This document shows positions 11,244 to 61,931 of a DNA stretch of 64,000 nucleotides, one piece after another (position 1 is the first letter of the stretch; each line of letters opens with the position of its first letter). The DNA lies in assembly GCA_024760905.1 (NCBI GenBank), contig CM045733.1:34649501-34713500 (forward strand), written 5' to 3'. This stretch comes from Plotosus lineatus. Taxonomy: Eukaryota; Chordata; Actinopteri; Siluriformes; Plotosidae. The notes below the pieces were generated by a model. The model was not told the origin of the DNA and made no database searches. It was given only the letters and a program-made list of their open reading frames with translations. Made by a program: the position numbers and the translations under genes.

Positions 11244-11981
11244 ACACACACAGATGAATTAACTATCTGCTCAGATCGCCACAATCTACCATGCATACTG
11301 AGTTAAGCAGAGTTGTAAAGTGAATGAAAACTCAAGAAAGAGAACTCTCTGCTCTGCTGATTCACATCCGTGATTCACATCAGTGCAGGCTGAGTACTAA
11401 ACGAGTTCAATGGCGCTCTTGTGCACTTAAAAGACCGGAAGTCCATGTAACCCGCACTTTGTTTCAAGCAAGTAAACTACTTTCAGCAGGTGCACTACTT
11501 TCGGTATAGAGCGCCTCACATATTGTAAGCGTTGATTGGCTGTTTTAAGCTTCATGTGAAGCGAGTTGGCTCAGCTTCATGTCATGTGACCATCCGTTGA
11601 TCATCGGAACCATTTACAAGCAGAAAAATCGCATCATAAAGAACGTTAAAGGTTATATTTGATACTGTATTTGATATTTGATGAGTGAATTTGATTAAAA
11701 TTTATCAATTCGAAATCATTTTGCTTGAATATAATTTATTTGAAATTAATGTTGATATTATTTGATATATTTGATAGTATTTTCCAATGTCATGTTTATA
11801 ATAATTGATTTTAAGGGTGTTTTATGAGATACGGTAATGGTATTTATGGATGTATAGTACAGTATGAGCATCATACGTCACATGTCATACGTCATACGTC
11901 ACTGTAACAACTTACGTTCACTTTCAACTTACGTTCGGCCGTCCAGAACCAATTAAAAACGTAAGTCGGGGCGCGTCTGTA
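10985..11981 (+). mobile_element. TIR element, family TACAGACGCTCCCCGACTTACG (copy 1)
   Basis: The left end tacagatgctccccaacttacgttc and the inverted right end aaaaacgtaagtcggggcgcgtctgta form terminal repeats of about 22 bp. Length is about 1 kb, including a (TA)n tract at 11165-11240. The family recurs at 14472-14840 (truncated), 48446-48512 (right end only) and 49042-53398 (split by a retroelement). TACAG ends and TA flanks suggest the Tc1/mariner/pogo superfamily. No transposase is present. Confidence 0.85.
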
Positions 11982-12024
11982 CATTTACTTTTTTTTTTTA
12001 ATAGCTTTTTTTAGGTACTGGATA

Positions 12025-13474
12025 TACAGGTCCTTCTCAAAAAATTAGCATATTGTGATAAAGTTAATTATTTTCTGTAATGTACTGATAAAAATTAAAC
12101 TTTCATATATTTTAGATTCATTGCACACCAACCGAAATATTTCAGGTTTTTTATTGTTTTAATACTGATGATTTTGGCATACAGCTCATGAAAACCCAAA
12201 ATTCCTGTCTCAAAAAATTTGCGTATCATGAAAAGGTACTCTAAACGAGCTATTAACCTAATCATCTGAATCAACGAATTAACTCGAAACACCTGCAAAA
12301 GATTCCTTAGGCTTTTAAAAACTCCCAGCCTGGTTCATTACGCAAAACTGCAATCATGGTAAGACTGCCGACCTGACTGCTGTCCAGAAGGCCATCATTG
12401 ACCCCTCAAGCAAGAGGGTAAGACACAGAAAGAAATCTCTGAGCGAATAGGCTGTTCCCAGAGTGCTGTATCAAGGTACCTCAGTGGGACATCTGTGGGA
12501 AGGAAAAAGTGTGGCAGAAAACGTTGCACAACCAGAAGAGGTGACCGGACCCTGAGGAAGATTGTGGAGAAGGGCCGATTCCAGACCTTGGGGGACCTGT
12601 GGATGTAGTGTACTGGGTTACAGGTGCCGCATTCCCCAGGTCAAACCACTTTCTAACCAGAGAAAATTTGGGCTACAGAGAAGCAGCACTGGACTGTTGC
12701 TCAGTGGTCCAAAGTACTTTTTTCGTATGAAAGCAAATTTTGCATGTCATTCGGAAATCAAGGTGCCAAAGTCTGGAGGAAGACTGGGGAGAAGGAAATG
12801 CCAAAATGCCTGAAGTCCAGTGTCAAGTACCCACAATCAGTGATGGTCTGGGGTGCCATGTTAGCTGCTGGTGTTGGTCCACTGTGTTTTATCAAGGGCA
12901 GGGTCAATGCAGCTAGCTATCCAGAGATTTTGGAGCACTTCATGCTTCCATCTGCTGAAAAGCTTTATGGAGATGAAGATTTTCATTTTTCAGCACGACC
13001 TGGCACCTGCTCACAGTGCCAAAACCACTGGTAAATGGTTTACTGACCATGGTATTACTGTGTTCAATTGGCCTGCCAACTCTCGCATTCTGGACCTCCA
13101 TAACACCTCAGCAGTGCCACAGGCTGATTGCCTCCATGCCACGCCGCATTGAAGCAGTTATTTCAGCAAAAGGATTCCCGACCAAGTATTGAAGGCATAA
13201 CTGAACATAATTATTTGAAGGTTGACTTTTTTGTATTAAGAACACTTTTTTTTTTATTGGTCGAATGAAATAATCGAATTTTTTTTGAGATAAGGATTTT
13301 ATGGTTTTTCTTTACTTTTTTGCCAAAATGATCAATATTAAAACAATTAAAGGCTTGAACTACTTCAGTTGTGTGTAATGAATCTAAAATATACGAAAGT
13401 CTAATGTTTATCAGTACATTTAAAGAAAATAATGAACTTTATCACAATATGCAAATTTTTTGAGAAGGACTAGG
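12025..13474 (+). mobile_element. Tc1-like transposon Tc1-C, opposite orientation to Tc1-B
   Basis: Same family as Tc1-B, but on the + strand. Left end is caggtccttctcaaaaaattagcatattgtgataaagtt and the inverted right end is actttatcacaatatgcaaattttttgagaaggacta. It contains a degraded transposase at 12356-13192. Together with Tc1-B it forms a head-to-head pair flanking the TIR element at 10985-11981. Confidence 0.93.
12356..13192 (+). pseudogene. Tc1 transposase of Tc1-C (several lesions)
   Basis: From the degraded start (tcatggtaagactgcc) to the stop after accaagtat. The middle ORF (12744-13034) reads VMVWGAMLAAGVGPLCF and contains the same extra T in the DEDF...F segment as Tc1-B. The segment carrying SPDLNPIENLW, with the catalytic Glu, is deleted after NWPANS. 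A large part of the DNA-binding region between 12600 and 12660 is also shortened. Confidence 0.9.
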
Positions 13475-13528
13475 GTGTGTGTGTGTGTGTGTGTGTATAT
13501 GTCTATGTGTATATATATATATATATAT

Positions 13529-14441
13529 CGGTTAATTCTCGAACTTAATCCGTTCCAGAAGGCTGTTCGAATTCCAAATCCGCTTTTCCATGACAATTGA
13601 TGTAAACAGTTTTAATCCGTTCCAAGACGCCAGAAAACTACCTTTTTTAAACATAATATTATTTCATAATGTCACTTATATATCAAATATTATATTAAAT
13701 GTGAAACAACAGGACAAACACACAAAATTCTTAATAGATTCATTTATTTTCGAACCAGCCTCGACTGGCTTTAAAATGGAACCCTTCAGGATTTGAGCTA
13801 GGGTCTTTTTTCACCAAATCATTGTAGATTTCACGAGCTTTGCAGCAGATCACATCCTACCTAATACCATCTCCTGCTAACTGCTGCTCGTTTATGTATA
13901 GGAGCAGAATTTTTTCCACCTTCTCCATTACTTGCGGTCTTTGTTTGCTGATAATCGTCGAGCCTTTCGCCACATCACTGGCTTTAACACTCTGTTTGTT
14001 CTTCAGGATCGCACAGATCGTTGATTTAGCCATGCCATATTCCTTAGCAAGATCAGTAACACACACGCCTGATTCATGCTGAGCTATCAGCTTTTTCTTA
14101 AACGCAACAGTTTTCTGCACAACTGACCTTTTCTCAGTAGCTTTCTTTGGAGACATGTTTATTAACCAATCTAACCGAGTAAACAAAAAAAGCACGGCAT
14201 ACTGTACTTTGTAGAACAGGAGCAAGCACATCCACACGCACACAGTGGTTGAGTAGAGTCAAAAGAGACCGATTTCCGGAAGTCGCGCACTTTTCCTCAC
14301 TCTCGGTCTCATTTTTTCTCTCGCTTTTTTCGAGTTCGACTTCCGAATTTTGTTCAACTTCCAAGACAAAAAAAATCCCGCATATTTTATTCGAATTCCT
14401 ATTTGTTGTTTGACCTCCAAAGGGTTTGAGAACCGAGGTAC

Positions 14442-14445
<4 letters not shown>
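13529..14445 (-). mobile_element. Pogo/Tigger-like element with HTH-only ORF
   Basis: The right end gggtttgagaaccgaggtaccac is inverted relative to the left cggttaattctcgaac. (TA)n flanks both sides. It holds a minus-strand ORF (13857-14156) for the N-terminal DNA-binding domain only. About 0.9 kb, non-autonomous. Confidence 0.75.
13857..14156 (-). pseudogene. Pogo/Tigger-type transposase N-terminal domain
   Basis: About 100 codons starting MSPKKATEKRSVVQKTVAFK. A helix-turn-helix segment follows: LIAQHESGVCVTDLAKEYG and MAKSTICAILKNKQSVK, then the start of a second domain (KGSTIISKQRP, VEKILLLYINEQQLAGD). This matches the CENP-B/pogo DNA-binding architecture. The DDE domain is absent. I chose the Met at 14154-14156 because upstream codons (the open frame runs to 14243) do not resemble the family. 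Confidence 0.8.
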
Positions 14446-14471
<26 letters not shown>

Positions 14472-14478
<7 letters not shown>

Positions 14479-14840
14479 CGCTCCTCGACTTATGTTCATC
14501 CATTTTACGTTTTTTCGATTTTACGTCAAATTTTGAGTATAGACATACCTACGTAGTACACTGATGTAATGACACTGCATCCATTGTTTACAGACTACAG
14601 ACTGAACATGTCCCTCCTTCCCAGTTCAGTTATATGTATATTATTTTATATATATAATCAATTATATAGCGTGTTACCCTTGTGTTAAGACGTCGTCACA
14701 GTGATCTTTGTGTTTACACTGTTTTGCGGACTTTTGTAACCCTAAGCAAATATGGTTGGTCAGAAGTGTAAGCCCACTAGCATGGGTGCAAGTCTCATAC
14801 ACAGAGATGAATTAACTATCTGCTCAGATCGGCACAATCT
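14472..14840 (+). mobile_element. TIR element, family TACAGACGCTC (copy 2, 3'-truncated)
   Basis: Starts tacagacgctcctcgacttatgttcatcc and follows copy 1, then adds gcgtgttacccttgtgttaagacgtc, which is shared with the copy at 49042-53398 but missing from copy 1. It preserves an uninterrupted version of the TA-rich segment (14633-14667), where the 49042 copy carries a retroelement. Confidence 0.8.
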
Positions 14841-14967
14841 TTATATTTATTATCTTTTAGCAGAATCCTAAGAGTGTATACTTATTTTTATATTAATATT
14901 CATTTGGATTTGTACTTGTTCTTTGTATGCATCTCTTAATAGTAAAGTTACTTAATAAATAAAGTTT

Positions 14968-14972
<5 letters not shown>

Positions 14973-15048
<76 letters not shown>
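14973..15048. repeat. (TA)n microsatellite
   Basis: About 70 bp of TA repeats directly abutting the 3' end of RTE copy A. A second RTE 3' fragment at 35187 also abuts (TA)n. Confidence 0.95.
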
Positions 15049-15049
<1 letters not shown>

Positions 15050-15053
15050 AAAT

Positions 15054-17600
15054 ATGTCTTCTTTTCCTTTCGGCTCTTCCCTTCAGGGGTCGCCACAGCG
15101 AATCATCTGCCTCCATCTCACACTATCCTCTGCATCTTCTTCTTTTACACCAACTGCCTTCATGTCCTCCTTCACCACGTCCATGAATCGTCTCTTCGGC
15201 CTTCCTCTAGGCCTTCTTTCTGGTAGTTCCAACCTCAGCATCCCACTACCAATATACTCAGTATTCCTCCTCTGTACATGACCAAACCATCTCAAGCCAG
15301 CCTCTCTGACTTTGTCTCCAAAACGGCTTACGTGTGCTGTCCATCTGATGTGCTCATTCTTGATCCTATCCATCCTCGTTACTCCAAAAGAGAACCTCAA
15401 CATTTTCATATCTGCTACCTCCAGCTCTGCCTCCTGTCTTTTCCCCAGGGCCACTGTTTCTAAACCATACAACATCGCTGGCCTCAACACCATCTTGTAC
15501 ACTTTTCCTTTCATTCTTGCGATACTCTCCTATCACACATCACACCGGACACTTTTCTCCTACCATTCCAATCAGCCTGCACACGCTTCTTTTCCACACT
15601 CTCCATTGCTCTGGATTGTTGAGCCGAAGTACTTAAAATCCTCCACCTTCCTTATCTCTGCTCCCTGTAACCTCTCCGTTCCTGTTGGGCCCTTGTCATT
15701 CATATACATGTATTCTGTCTTACTGAGGTTAACCTTCATTCCCCTTCTTTCCAGGGCATACCTCCACCTCTCTAAATTTTCCTCCACTTGTTCTCTGCTC
15801 CCACTGCAGATCACAATGTCATCTGAAAACATCGTAGTCCATGGGGAATCTTGTCTTACCTCGTCTGTCAGCCTGTCCATCGCTACAGCAAACAAGAAGG
15901 GGCTCAGAGCTGACCTTTGATGCAGTCCCACCTCCACCTTGAACTCTTCTGTCACACCGACAGCACACCTCACCTCTTACATTTCTCATACATATCCTGC
16001 ACCACTCTAACATACTTCTCTGCCACTCCAGACTTCCTCATGCAATACCACAGTTCCTCTCTTGGCACCCTGTCATATGCTTTCTCCAGATCCCAAAGGC
16101 ACAAAGCAACTCCCTTTGACCTTTTCTGTACTTCTCAATTAACATCCTCAAGGCAAACACTGAATCTGTGGTACTCTTTCTTGGCATGAAACCAAACTGT
16201 TGTTTATAAATGCTGACCTCTGCCCTTAGTCTAGCTTCCACTATTCTTTCCCATTCCTTCATCGTATGGCTCATCAACTTTATCCCTCTGGAGTTGCCAC
16301 AACTCTGCACATCTCCCTTGTTCTTAAAAATGGGCACCAGCACACTTCTCCTCCATTCCTCTGGCATCCTCTCACTCTCTAAGAACTTGTTGAATGTTCT
16401 TGTCAGGAAATCTACTGCTACCTCTCCTAGACACTTCCATACCTACTCTTTATGTCGTCAGGACCAACTGCCTTTCCATTCTTCATCCTCTTCAATGCCC
16501 TCCTCACTTCACCCTTACTAATCTTTGCTACTTCCTGGTCCTCAACAGTCACCTCTTCTACTCTTTTTTCTCTCTCTCATTTTCCTCATTCATCAGCTCT
16601 TCAAAGTACTCTTTCCATCTTCCCAGCACACTTCTGTCATCAGTCAATACATTTCCCTCTTTGTCCTTAATCACTCTAACTTGCTGCACATCCTTCCTAT
16701 CGCTATTTCTCTGCTGTGCCAACTTGTATAAATCATTTTCTCCCTCTTTACTTTCCAACGAGCATATAAGTCATCATACACCCTCTGTTTGGCCTTTGAC
16801 ACCGCTACCTTCGCCTTACACCGTGTCTCCCTGTACTCCTCTTTACTCTCTTCGGTCCTCTCAATGTCCCACTTCTTCTTAGCTAGCCTCTTCTTTCGTA
16901 CACACTCCTGCACTTCCTCATTCCACCACCAAGTCTCCTTATCTACTCTCCTTCCAGATGACACACCAAGTACTCTCCCACCTGTCTCCCTAATCACATT
17001 AGCTGTAGTTGTCCAGTCATCTGACCACCCAAAGCCTGTTTCAACTCCTCTTTGAAGACAACACGACACTCTTCTTTTTTTCAGCTTCCACCACTTTGTG
17101 TTCTGCTCTGACTTTGCCTTCCTCACCTTCCTCACCATCAGCATGATCCTGCATACCACCATCCTATGCTCTTTGGCAACACTCTCACCCACAACTACTT
17201 TGCAGTTACTGACTTCCTTCAAATTACATCACCTGCACAAGATGTAGTCTACCTGTGTGCTCCGCTTTTATAAGTCACCTTATGCTCCTGTCTCTTCTGG
17301 AAGAAAGTATTTACCACAGCCATTTCCATCCTTTTTGCAAAATCTACCAACATCTGTCTTTCTGTGTTCCTGTCCTGGATACCAAACCTGCCCATCACTT
17401 CCTCGTCCCCTCTGTTTCCTGCACTAACAATGTCCATTGAAGTCTGCCCCAATGACCACTCTTTCACCTCTGGGGTACTCTGCATCACTTCATCTAACTC
17501 ACTCCAGAATCTCTCCTTCTCTTCTAGCTCACATCCTGCCTGTGGGGCATAAGTGCTAACAACATTGAACATCACACCTTCAATTTCTAACTTGTCTTCT
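15054..17600 (-). mobile_element. RTE/BovB-like LINE, copy A (5'-truncated)
   Basis: Minus-strand LINE lacking the N-terminal part of the endonuclease. Motifs from 5' to 3': NVVSTYAPQAGCELEEKERF (endonuclease), a linker with [66 protein letters not shown] (FADD box with Ala to Ser), FKYFGSTIQSNGECG and RWFGHVQRR. The 3' end is gattcgctgtggcgacccctgaaggg...gaaaagaagac. At least five frameshifts break the ORF. Copies B (29196) and C (61934) belong to the same family. Confidence 0.92.
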
Positions 17601-17745
17601 GATTCGCACGTTTAATTTGGCAGAGGTTTTTACGTCGGATGCCCTTCCTGTCACAACCCTTTTTTAGCAAGGGACAGAAACACACTGACGACTTTGCAGC
17701 CTACTCTTTATTTCACATCACCAGTTTCGACTATTTTGTGTCGGT
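17601..17745 (-). mobile_element. Type A SINE body fused to RTE copy A
   Basis: Minus-strand sequence gcaaagtcgtcagtgtgtttctgtcccttgct ... gggcatccgacgtaaaaacc is the SINE body. It is joined at about 17600 directly to the truncated LINE, in the same orientation and without a target duplication or A-rich tail between. See the findings for the possible chimera. Confidence 0.65.
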
Positions 17746-17794
17746 TCATTACATAAGATACAGTCAAAGACTATTTAAATTATTGGTTGTCAAC

Positions 17795-17850
17795 CAAAAA
17801 AAATAGGAAAATGGCAAGGGAAGAATACTTTTGCAAGCCACTCTAAATAA
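17795..17850 (-). mobile_element. Solo Tc1-type terminal repeat
   Basis: Contains ggaaaatggcaagggaagaatacttttgcaagccactc, the inverse of the Tc1-A left end at 7574. Confidence 0.55.
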
Positions 17851-18027
17851 GAAAAAAGGACAGCAGTTGGGTGGGAAATATGATTCATAATTGGGCGGTG
17901 TTTAAAGATGTCAGGAATTATCTTTATGCAGTTCACACCCTCTGGTTGCCAGATATTTTCGTGTGAAATAGTACAATGTAGTGCTTAAGTAACTTAATTT
18001 TACTGTTCATTTCTGCTTTTTTCTTTT

Positions 18028-18210
18028 TCAGGGGTCGCCACAGCGAATCATCTGATTTACATGTTTGATTTGGCATAGGTTTTGACGTCGGATGCTTTTC
18101 CTGACAGAACCCTTTAGCAAGGGGCAGAAACACGCTGATGGCTATGCAGCTACTCTTTACGAAAATCAGCAATGGTTCTTTTACATGAACCTCTCACCAT
18201 AGACAGTTTC
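18028..18210 (-). mobile_element. Type A SINE, 3' part with RTE-like tail
   Basis: Minus strand: ccattgctgattttcgtaaagagtagctgc, then gcatccgacgtcaaaacctatgccaaatcaaac, then gatgattcgctgtggcgacccctga. The last segment equals the 3' end of the RTE LINE (32334-32360), so this SINE tail is borrowed from that LINE. The tRNA head is missing. Confidence 0.8.
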
Positions 18211-18905
18211 AGTAAAAAAGTCTTTTAGTTTGATAATATATTTTAGTTCATTTTATTGAACAGTTCTACTTATAAGAACACAGTTTTTATGCTGCTTATC
18301 CACTTACATAATGGGGTAACAGTATTAAGCTGTTTTGTCTGTTGCAGTGGCATGCATAACAGTACAGTACTAAAAAAACAGCACATAAGAATTCAAGAAT
18401 AATCATGGCCATGTTCTGAAAAGAAACAGGTGCTAGAAAAGAAAGTGTGAATGTTACCTGGTAGGGAACAGAGAGAAAAAATGTGTCATACATCATTTGG
18501 CGAAAAAATTATGAAATGTTGTGATTTAGCCAAATGTGAGACAGTGGATTTACATGTAATCCAGGTTTTTGTAGAAATATGAAGCCTCTTGCGCAAGGAA
18601 AATTTGGATATAAAGACGTTTCTCTTTTTAGAGAAAACCATGAACACAAATTGTAAAGTCCATAATTAATGATGACTATCATGTGCAGTCAGTTTTGTAT
18701 TAAAATACAAATATGTATTGCCATATATTTAACTAAAGTACCATTCTACAACTTAGAGGAGTGATAATTTTTTTTTTATTTTGAATTTTTTTAGCAAGTA
18801 AAATTTGATAAAGACTTATCAATTTCAAATTTATCATAATAAAGTCCTGTAAGTGTATGAAGAAACAATATGTATAATTTATAAATAGGCGAAAAATGGA
18901 TTTAC
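18211..18905. other. Unassigned AT-rich stretch
   Basis: No recognisable repeat or coding exon seen. Short open frames here lack family resemblance. Confidence 0.4.
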
Positions 18906-18907
18906 TG

Positions 18908-19828
18908 TATTCGACGTAATAAGCGCCCAGGGTGCTTAAAAAAAAATATGGAGTGGGTGGGCGCTTATTAAAATGTTACCAGCAGAGCGGAAGGGCAAAT
19001 GCTTATTACCATCAAGGTGGAAAACATGAATAATAACAGAACAATAAAATACTTTTACTCGTTTTTGTGTTATTCATTTGATGATATCAACCAAACTACT
19101 TACATGAAAGCTGAAAGTAAATGGAAAACAGCATTTTTTTTTAGAATCTTTACTTTTCCCTCCTGGTGCTGTTCCTTCAAAAAAATTTTCGGAAGTAAAA
19201 TTGAGCCAATCAAAATAAATGTCACCTTTAGCACATGGCACGTTGAACCAATCAACACGGAAATAAACAAAAGCACATGGCCAGGCATGTCTTTAAATTT
19301 ATGAAGTTAGTGAGCTGGAGAATCGGGTGAAAAATATTCGTCATTACTTTCTGATGGGTTCATATCTGGCTCATCGCTCCATTAATTCAGAGCATCCCAT
19401 AGTTTTGCTGTAACAGTTTCTAATGGTTCATCGGTTGTTGGACATTTACCAAGAACACAGCAAAATATTTTCCTGTTACTTAAAGCATGGCGGAACAATC
19501 ACATGTGTCTGGACAGTGCTTTATTAAGTTGGATAACTTGTGCCCAATCCTTTTCTTGAATGAATAAAATATGTTTCAATCAAAATCACATGTGTTGTTA
19601 CTGATGAACATTTATAGACATTCCCCAGTGGCAGGGGGTCTTGCAATACCGTGTAAACTCACTTTTACAAGCAGTGAACACCTTATTTTATGGTTACAAA
19701 GACTGATCGAATAAAACTAGTAAGTTTGATCTGTCATTTTGCTCACAGTACACATAGATGTAAGATAAAAAACACACTCGGGGGTGTTGGTGGTGCTTAT
19801 TGGAGCAGGGCGCTTATTAGGTCGAATA
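18908..19828 (-). mobile_element. Pogo-like TIR element, TATTCGACGTAATAAGCGCCC family (copy 1)
   Basis: 21-bp terminal repeats: left tattcgacgtaataagcgccc at 18908-18928, right gggcgcttattaggtcgaata at 19808-19828 (one mismatch). The minus strand around 19301-19480 encodes the same C-terminal peptide as the inverted copy at 57546-58399 (GKCPTTDEPLETVTAKLWDA ... EWSDEPDMNPSESD). This looks like an acidic C-terminal tail of a transposase. The DDE core is gone. Confidence 0.75.
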
Positions 19829-19829
19829 G

Positions 19830-20495
19830 GGTAGTTCTGGATCAAAGTTCTTTTGTGCAGCGGTTCATGTATCACTGACTCTGAAATTAATTTTTTATTT
19901 AATAATTTTTAATTCAGTGTTTGAATTTAGGGTGTTTAAACTCTGTCCCTCCTCTATAGTGTAGAATTGGCACAAACAAAACCTTTCATACATTGACATC
20001 CAGTACAGCATCCCATGTGGAAGGAGACAATAATTTTCTAACTTTGTGTAAAAATAAAAATTAACAGACACTCTTTTACATGGTTCACTGTTTAAATATT
20101 GTAAGAAAAATGTAATATTGAGACAGGAAATATAAAGAAATGTGACACGGAATTTTTGGAATCTCCTTCAGCATCAAGGTTAAAAGATTTTAATGAAGCA
20201 TGTGCATGAGGTTTTCCCAAAGAATCACAAAAACAAAAGTCATGAAACAGTTATTTTGCCCTCACTTCAAAATATTTAATTTGTTTTTCTCACCAATGTG
20301 AACATTTTCATTAGTTTTGCTATCTTGTGTCATTGCATTGAGCAGCATATACTGTTTAAATATGTGTACTATTGCAAAGATATCATGCCATTACACCTTT
20401 ACCCCATAATATTCTAATATATATATAATATATATACGATTGACCTCATGGCTACCAAACCTTCATCATTCTTCAATCATTCTTCTTATTTTCAG
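19830..20495. other. Upstream flank of the first TMEM63A coding exon
   Basis: AT-rich, no recognised repeat. It should contain part of a 5' intron, because a splice-acceptor-like tract (cattcttcttattttcag, ending 20495) precedes the exon with the ATG. No promoter, CpG cluster or 5' UTR exon could be identified. Confidence 0.45.
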
Positions 20496-20503
20496 AATAA
20501 AAC

Positions 20504-61437
<40,934 letters not shown>

Positions 61438-61733
61438 GTAAGATTATTTTTTGTGTATGTATTTTTACTCCTTGTTTACATCAACTCGGGAAAATGTGAC
61501 CAAGTAAAAGTGTTTCATCCAAAACAATATTTTTCTCATAGTTTTATGATTTGTTGGTGATACAGTGTATAAATACAGGTTTTTGTGTTTGCCTGGAAAA
61601 ACAACTGTTTTTCATTCATGTTTTTCATTTCATTCATTTCATTCATCTAAGCTAAGATTACTTTTAGTAGTGTTTTTTGCTGAAACCAAACAAGAAAACA
61701 AACAAGAAAACTACACCCACCATTCTATAGACA

Positions 61734-61805
61734 GTGGTACCTCACCTTACGAAATCAATTCGTTCTAGAAGTGGTTTCGTAACCTGATTTTTTTAGTGGT
61801 GCGCA

Positions 61806-61862
<57 letters not shown>

Positions 61863-61930
61863 TTACTAGTATATTTTATTTACATCTTATGCATTATTTT
61901 GAATGTTGAATTGTTATAAGCATTTATAGA
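61734..61930. mobile_element. CGAAA-rich MITE end with (GT)n
   Basis: acagtggtacctcaccttacgaaatcaattcgttc ... ggtttcgtaacctg is a pogo-like terminus. A (GT)n at 61811-61861 and ttatgcattattttgaatgttg..., related to the interior of 35353-35859, follow. Confidence 0.5.
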
Positions 61931-61931
61931 G

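Noticed and set aside
11084..11306. Long open frames made of alternating Tyr-Ile or Val-Cys residues (also near 34820-35365, 36184-36577, 42144-42639, 54677-54984)
   Set aside because: These are translations of (TA)n, (TG)n and (CA)n microsatellites, which have no stops in some frames. No other coding evidence.
15312..15920. 202-codon + strand open frame (and others at 16394-16882, 30748-31257, 63118-63624)
   Set aside because: Antisense to the RTE reverse transcriptase, whose purine-rich coding strand leaves the complement open.
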